Assembly (NCBI GenBank): GCA_014379925.1
Contig: JACMKY010000003.1
Location: 1-6,741, forward strand
Direction of reading: 5' to 3'
Length of the DNA stretch: 6,741 nucleotides
From: Cytophagales bacterium
GTDB lineage: Bacteria > Bacteroidota > Bacteroidia > Cytophagales > ES-bin-26
In this document: in pieces, positions 4,669-6,741 of the stretch
Layout of the letters: each line of letters begins with the position of its first letter
Position numbering within the stretch: position 1 is the stretch's first letter
The notes under the pieces: model-generated
The model's input: the letters and a program-made list of their open reading frames with translations, nothing else
Told to the model about the DNA's origin: nothing
Database searches by the model: none
Program-made: the position numbers and the translations under genes

Positions 4669-6207
4669 TTAGAAGCCCAACCCGACGGTCAACGCCCGGA
4701 CCGGGGTCGAAAAGTCGGCTACCTTGGTGGCCTTGCCACTCATCAGGTCGACGGTGTAGAGACTGGTCATCCCGCCCGAAGTCAGCAGCGCGTAGGCGGT
4801 GCCCTTGGTGCCCGAGATGTCAAAGCCGTTGGCGGCCGCCGCGTCCAGACCCAACCCACCCACTTCCACCAGCGTACCGCTGTTGGGCGGATCCTGACGG
4901 AAAAGCTTGTCAGAGTCGGTGTCGATGTCGTAGAGAACAGTGGCCGTCGTACCCGCGAAATTGTTGGTGTAAGCGGCGGCAGTAACGGCCGGCATACCCG
5001 GATTTAGTGCCCCGTCGACGCCCGCAATCGCCGCCGTCTCGGGTACCAGCCGCAAGTTCTGGCCGGTGTTGCTCACCACCCGGATCCGATCGACCACCGG
5101 ATTAAAATCAAAGCCGAAATCAGTACCCGACAGAGAAGTTGCCAGAGGAGCCATGCCCACCACCGCGGCGGCTCCCGAAGAAGCGTTGATGGTGTAGATG
5201 CGGCTGCTGCTGCCCAGGGCGTAGAGCTGGCCGTTGACCGGACGGAAGTCCAGGCCCAGCACCGCTTCCTCGCTTTGCAGGCCGGTGATGGCCTTGGCAA
5301 TGGGCATTGGCTTCTCCGGATTGAAGATCAGCAAGTTGTTGGCGTGGTCCACCGCGTAGGCAACGGCTTGGGTAGGAATGGCCAGGCCGATGATGGAATA
5401 ATACCCCAGACCACCCAGTTTGGTGGCTTTGCCGCTCATCAGGTCAATCTGGTAGAGTTGGGACTTGCCGCCTACCGTCAGGGCCGCCAGGGCCGTCATC
5501 TCCCCGGGGGCGATGTCAAAACCAGCCGCCCCACTCACGTCCACGCCCAAAGCGCCCACTTCCACCAACGTGCCGTTGTTGGGCGGGTCCTGCCGGTAGA
5601 GCTTGTCGGTGCTGGGGTCGATGTCGTAGAGAACCGTGGTGGCTGCCCCGGCCACGTTGTTGGTGTAGGCAACCGCGGAAACGGCGAAGGTGCCCGTTCC
5701 GTTGATGCTGCCGTCGGTGGCCATCACGCCTCCCGTCTCCGGGTTGAGGCGCAGGTTCTGGCCTTGGTCGGTTACCAGGCGGAGGCGGTCGACGGTGGGG
5801 TTAAAATCCAAGCCCACCGTGGTTCCCGCCAGAGCCGGAGTGAAGGCGGCCGCGCCCAGGGCGCGGGCGGCACCCGTTTCAGCATTGATCACGTACAAAC
5901 GGCTCGTGCTGCCCACCCCGTAGAGTTGACCGGTCGCGGGCCGGAAGTCGATGCCCAGTAGTTTCTCCCCGCTCGCCAAACCCGTAACGGCGACCGTAGC
6001 CAGGCTCTTGTCGGCGTTTTTGGCGTTGATCTTCAGGAGTTGGTTGTTGTCGGTAAGTGCCAGGAAGGTGACGTCGGGTTTAACCGGCTCTTTTTTGTCC
6101 TTGAAGGGATCGAAGCCGATTTCCTCGCAGGCATTAAAGGTGAGGGTGGTGCTGGCCAGCAGCGCCACGGCCCAGAAGCGGGACTTTTTCAGGGGAGATG
6201 TGAACAT
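4669..6207 (-). CDS. Lipoprotein with two tandem DUF4394 domains
   Basis: 512 residues. The N-terminus has a basic start (KKSR, 7-10), a hydrophobic core (11-24) and TFNACEE, giving Cys27 as probable lipidation site, then a charged linker DPFKDKKEPVKPD (33-45). The rest is two copies of a DUF4394 domain, about residues 46-278 and 279-512, aligning at a constant offset of 232-233 residues with essentially one gap. Shared blocks include FRPxxGQLY (88/321), DFNPxVDR (134/367), GQNLRL (149/382), AYTNN (180/412), TVLYDID (191/423), KLYRQDPPN or KLFRQDPPN (202/434), GTLVEVG (212/444) and DLMSGKATK (255/487). Repeated short strands ending in turns suggest a beta-propeller-like fold. The function of DUF4394 is unknown; a surface or periplasmic binding or structural role is an inference. 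Nine A residues immediately precede the ATG at 6207, a typical SD-free leader. A strong hairpin follows the gene, so it is probably monocistronic. Confidence 0.9.
   Translation of the reverse strand: MFTSPLKKSRFWAVALLASTTLTFNACEEIGFDPFKDKKEPVKPDVTFLALTDNNQLLKINAKNADKSLATVAVTGLASGEKLLGIDFRPATGQLYGVGSTSRLYVINAETGAARALGAAAFTPALAGTTVGLDFNPTVDRLRLVTDQGQNLRLNPETGGVMATDGSINGTGTFAVSAVAYTNNVAGAATTVLYDIDPSTDKLYRQDPPNNGTLVEVGALGVDVSGAAGFDIAPGEMTALAALTVGGKSQLYQIDLMSGKATKLGGLGYYSIIGLAIPTQAVAYAVDHANNLLIFNPEKPMPIAKAITGLQSEEAVLGLDFRPVNGQLYALGSSSRIYTINASSGAAAVVGMAPLATSLSGTDFGFDFNPVVDRIRVVSNTGQNLRLVPETAAIAGVDGALNPGMPAVTAAAYTNNFAGTTATVLYDIDTDSDKLFRQDPPNSGTLVEVGGLGLDAAAANGFDISGTKGTAYALLTSGGMTSLYTVDLMSGKATKVADFSTPVRALTVGLGF
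4672..6072 (-). repeat. Internal gene duplication: two ~700-bp DUF4394 units
   Basis: The first unit is encoded at about 6072-5374 and the second at about 5373-4672. In the best-aligned part (residues 88-160 against 321-393) I count 42 identical residues out of 73. Some stretches are also close at DNA level: the segments starting near 4858 and near 5555 both encode the TVLYDID to GTLVEVG region and differ mostly at third codon positions. The units have diverged, so this is an old duplication under selection, not an assembly artefact. Confidence 0.9.
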
Positions 6208-6216
6208 TTTTTTTTT
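6208..6216 (-). promoter_or_regulatory. A9 tract directly before the DUF4394 start codon
   Basis: On the coding strand nine A residues abut the ATG at 6207. Bacteroidota commonly rely on A-rich, unstructured leaders in place of a Shine-Dalgarno sequence, so this supports the chosen start. A homopolymer this long could also vary in length by slippage and tune expression; that is inference. Confidence 0.55.
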
Positions 6217-6350
6217 GGTGTTTAGGTGGAGGGATTGGAATGGAAGGCAGTTTTATAGGTCTGCTCCCGGCGGAAGCCTACGAAAAAGCCTGAAACCGGG
6301 ATTTTGCCGGATGAGATAAAATTTCCCTTCGCTTGCCATTTCCCGTCTTT

Positions 6351-6539
6351 TCATTGCTGCGGTAACCGAACGCCAGCAACGGCAAAAGCTACCTGCTCGC
6401 GGCCGGGATGGTCTTCCAGGGCGAATAATGTGTAGTCAGGTATCCGAAACCAGTGGGGAATAGGATGGGAGTTTTTTCGATTCTGCTCGTCACAGGCCGG
6501 TGGAGCGTCGCCCACGTACGGCGGCGGAAGAAGGACCAA
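6351..6539 (-). pseudogene. Possible small gene or C-terminal gene remnant, unrecognised
   Basis: A 62-codon frame starting at TTG 6539, preceded directly by an in-frame TAG. The first part is Pro/Cys-rich and unconvincing. The second part (WFRIPDYTLFALEDHPGRE, then QVAFAVAGVRLPQQ, about residues 30-62) has a composition and codon use that look like a real protein C-terminus. No family is recognised. It could be the surviving tail of a gene whose front has been lost, or chance. It sits upstream of the DUF4394 gene on the same strand, about 130 bases away. Confidence 0.25.
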
Positions 6540-6575
6540 CTACTACAAGCTCCGCGATCGGGCTGCGACAGTGCC

Positions 6576-6674
6576 GCTAAAGAAACTACGTGCTTTCAAG
6601 TTTGCTTTGCTTCGATGTACACGAACTCACCTGCACGAATCGTGGAATGAGGTTCGCTTGAATGCCTTGTTAGC
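6576..6674. repeat. Imperfect long palindrome, attC-like in part
   Basis: Nested complementary pieces converge on a centre near 6639: GCTAA (6576-6580) with TTAGC (6670-6674); TTCAAG (6595-6600) with CTTGAA (6657-6662); CGAA-CTCA (6622-6629) with TGAG-g-TTCG (6648-6656); and CACGA (6634-6638) with TCGTG (6640-6644). The left arm has about 21 unpaired bases that the right arm lacks. On the minus strand the right arm reads GCTAACAAGGC then ATTCAAGCG, like the left end of an integron attC site, but the other core site (GTTRRRY) is not clean. Confidence 0.35.
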
Positions 6675-6741
6675 CCTTCCGTCGATGTTAATGCTCAACT
6701 GTGACAACCACTCCAACCGGTACGGCGTCGAACAGTTCACG

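Larger units (their letters stand above)
6208..6741. other. Right-hand region without a convincing gene
   Basis: This 534-base stretch is less GC-rich than the rest. It begins with the leader of the DUF4394 gene; I found no good TTTG/TAnnTTTG promoter pair there. Further right are a 62-codon minus-strand frame (6351-6539) and an overlapping 65-codon plus-strand frame (6453-6650), neither matching any family I recognise, plus an imperfect palindrome around 6576-6674. No tRNA, rRNA, transposase or CRISPR repeats were seen. It may be old accessory DNA in decay. Confidence 0.5.

Noticed and set aside
5275..5961. 228-codon plus-strand frame opposite the DUF4394 gene
   Set aside because: Antisense to the first DUF4394 unit; low-complexity Gly/Val/Arg product and no motif.
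6453..6650. 65-codon plus-strand frame at the right end
   Set aside because: No recognisable motif, irregular composition, and it runs into the imperfect palindrome.

Overview
The window looks like chromosomal DNA from a fairly GC-rich member of the Bacteroidota, most likely the order Cytophagales. This is inferred from four things: protein families typical of that group (a Tat-exported TldD, an exported lipoprotein GalM, a WxcM/FdtA-like ketoisomerase and a DUF4394 lipoprotein); start codons with no Shine-Dalgarno sequence, two of them after A-rich leaders; one good match to the Bacteroidota promoter (TTTG, 20 bases, TATTTTTG); and AT-rich GATAATT spacer repeats. No 16S rRNA or other marker is present, so the genus is open.

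Layout from left to right. (1) Bases 1-919, minus strand: the N-terminal 306 residues of a TldD/PmbA-family metalloprotease with a twin-arginine signal. The window edge falls on the first two residues (HE) of its HExxxH zinc motif. (2) A 148-base divergent spacer. (3) 1068-1709, plus strand: a small SAM-dependent methyltransferase-like protein. (4) A perfect 13-bp hairpin between the convergent methyltransferase and galM genes, whose right arm contains the galM stop codon. (5) 1747-2985, minus: aldose 1-epimerase with a lipoprotein signal. (6) 2986-3118: an AT-rich spacer with a GATAATT tandem repeat and a sequence resembling dispersed intergenic repeats. (7) 3119-4481, minus: a two-gene operon of a sugar-nucleotide 3,4-ketoisomerase (FdtA/WxcM-like cupin) followed, with an 8-base overlap, by a GNAT/FemAB-like N-acyltransferase. 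(8) 4498-4594: the operon promoter, next to a strong terminator-like hairpin for the gene upstream. (9) 4669-6207, minus: a lipoprotein made of two tandem DUF4394 domains. (10) 6208-6741: no convincing gene; it holds the leader of the DUF4394 gene, a possible gene remnant and an imperfect palindrome that partly resembles an integron attC site.

The genes do not form one pathway. The clearest functional unit is the ketoisomerase/acyltransferase pair, which suggests making or decorating an unusual deoxy sugar for surface glycans. GalM and the DUF4394 protein are predicted cell-envelope lipoproteins and TldD is predicted to be exported. Nothing here proves a new defence or mobile system. The best leads are the unusual acyltransferase paired with the ketoisomerase, the duplicated DUF4394 protein, the structured convergent terminator, and the palindrome near the right edge.
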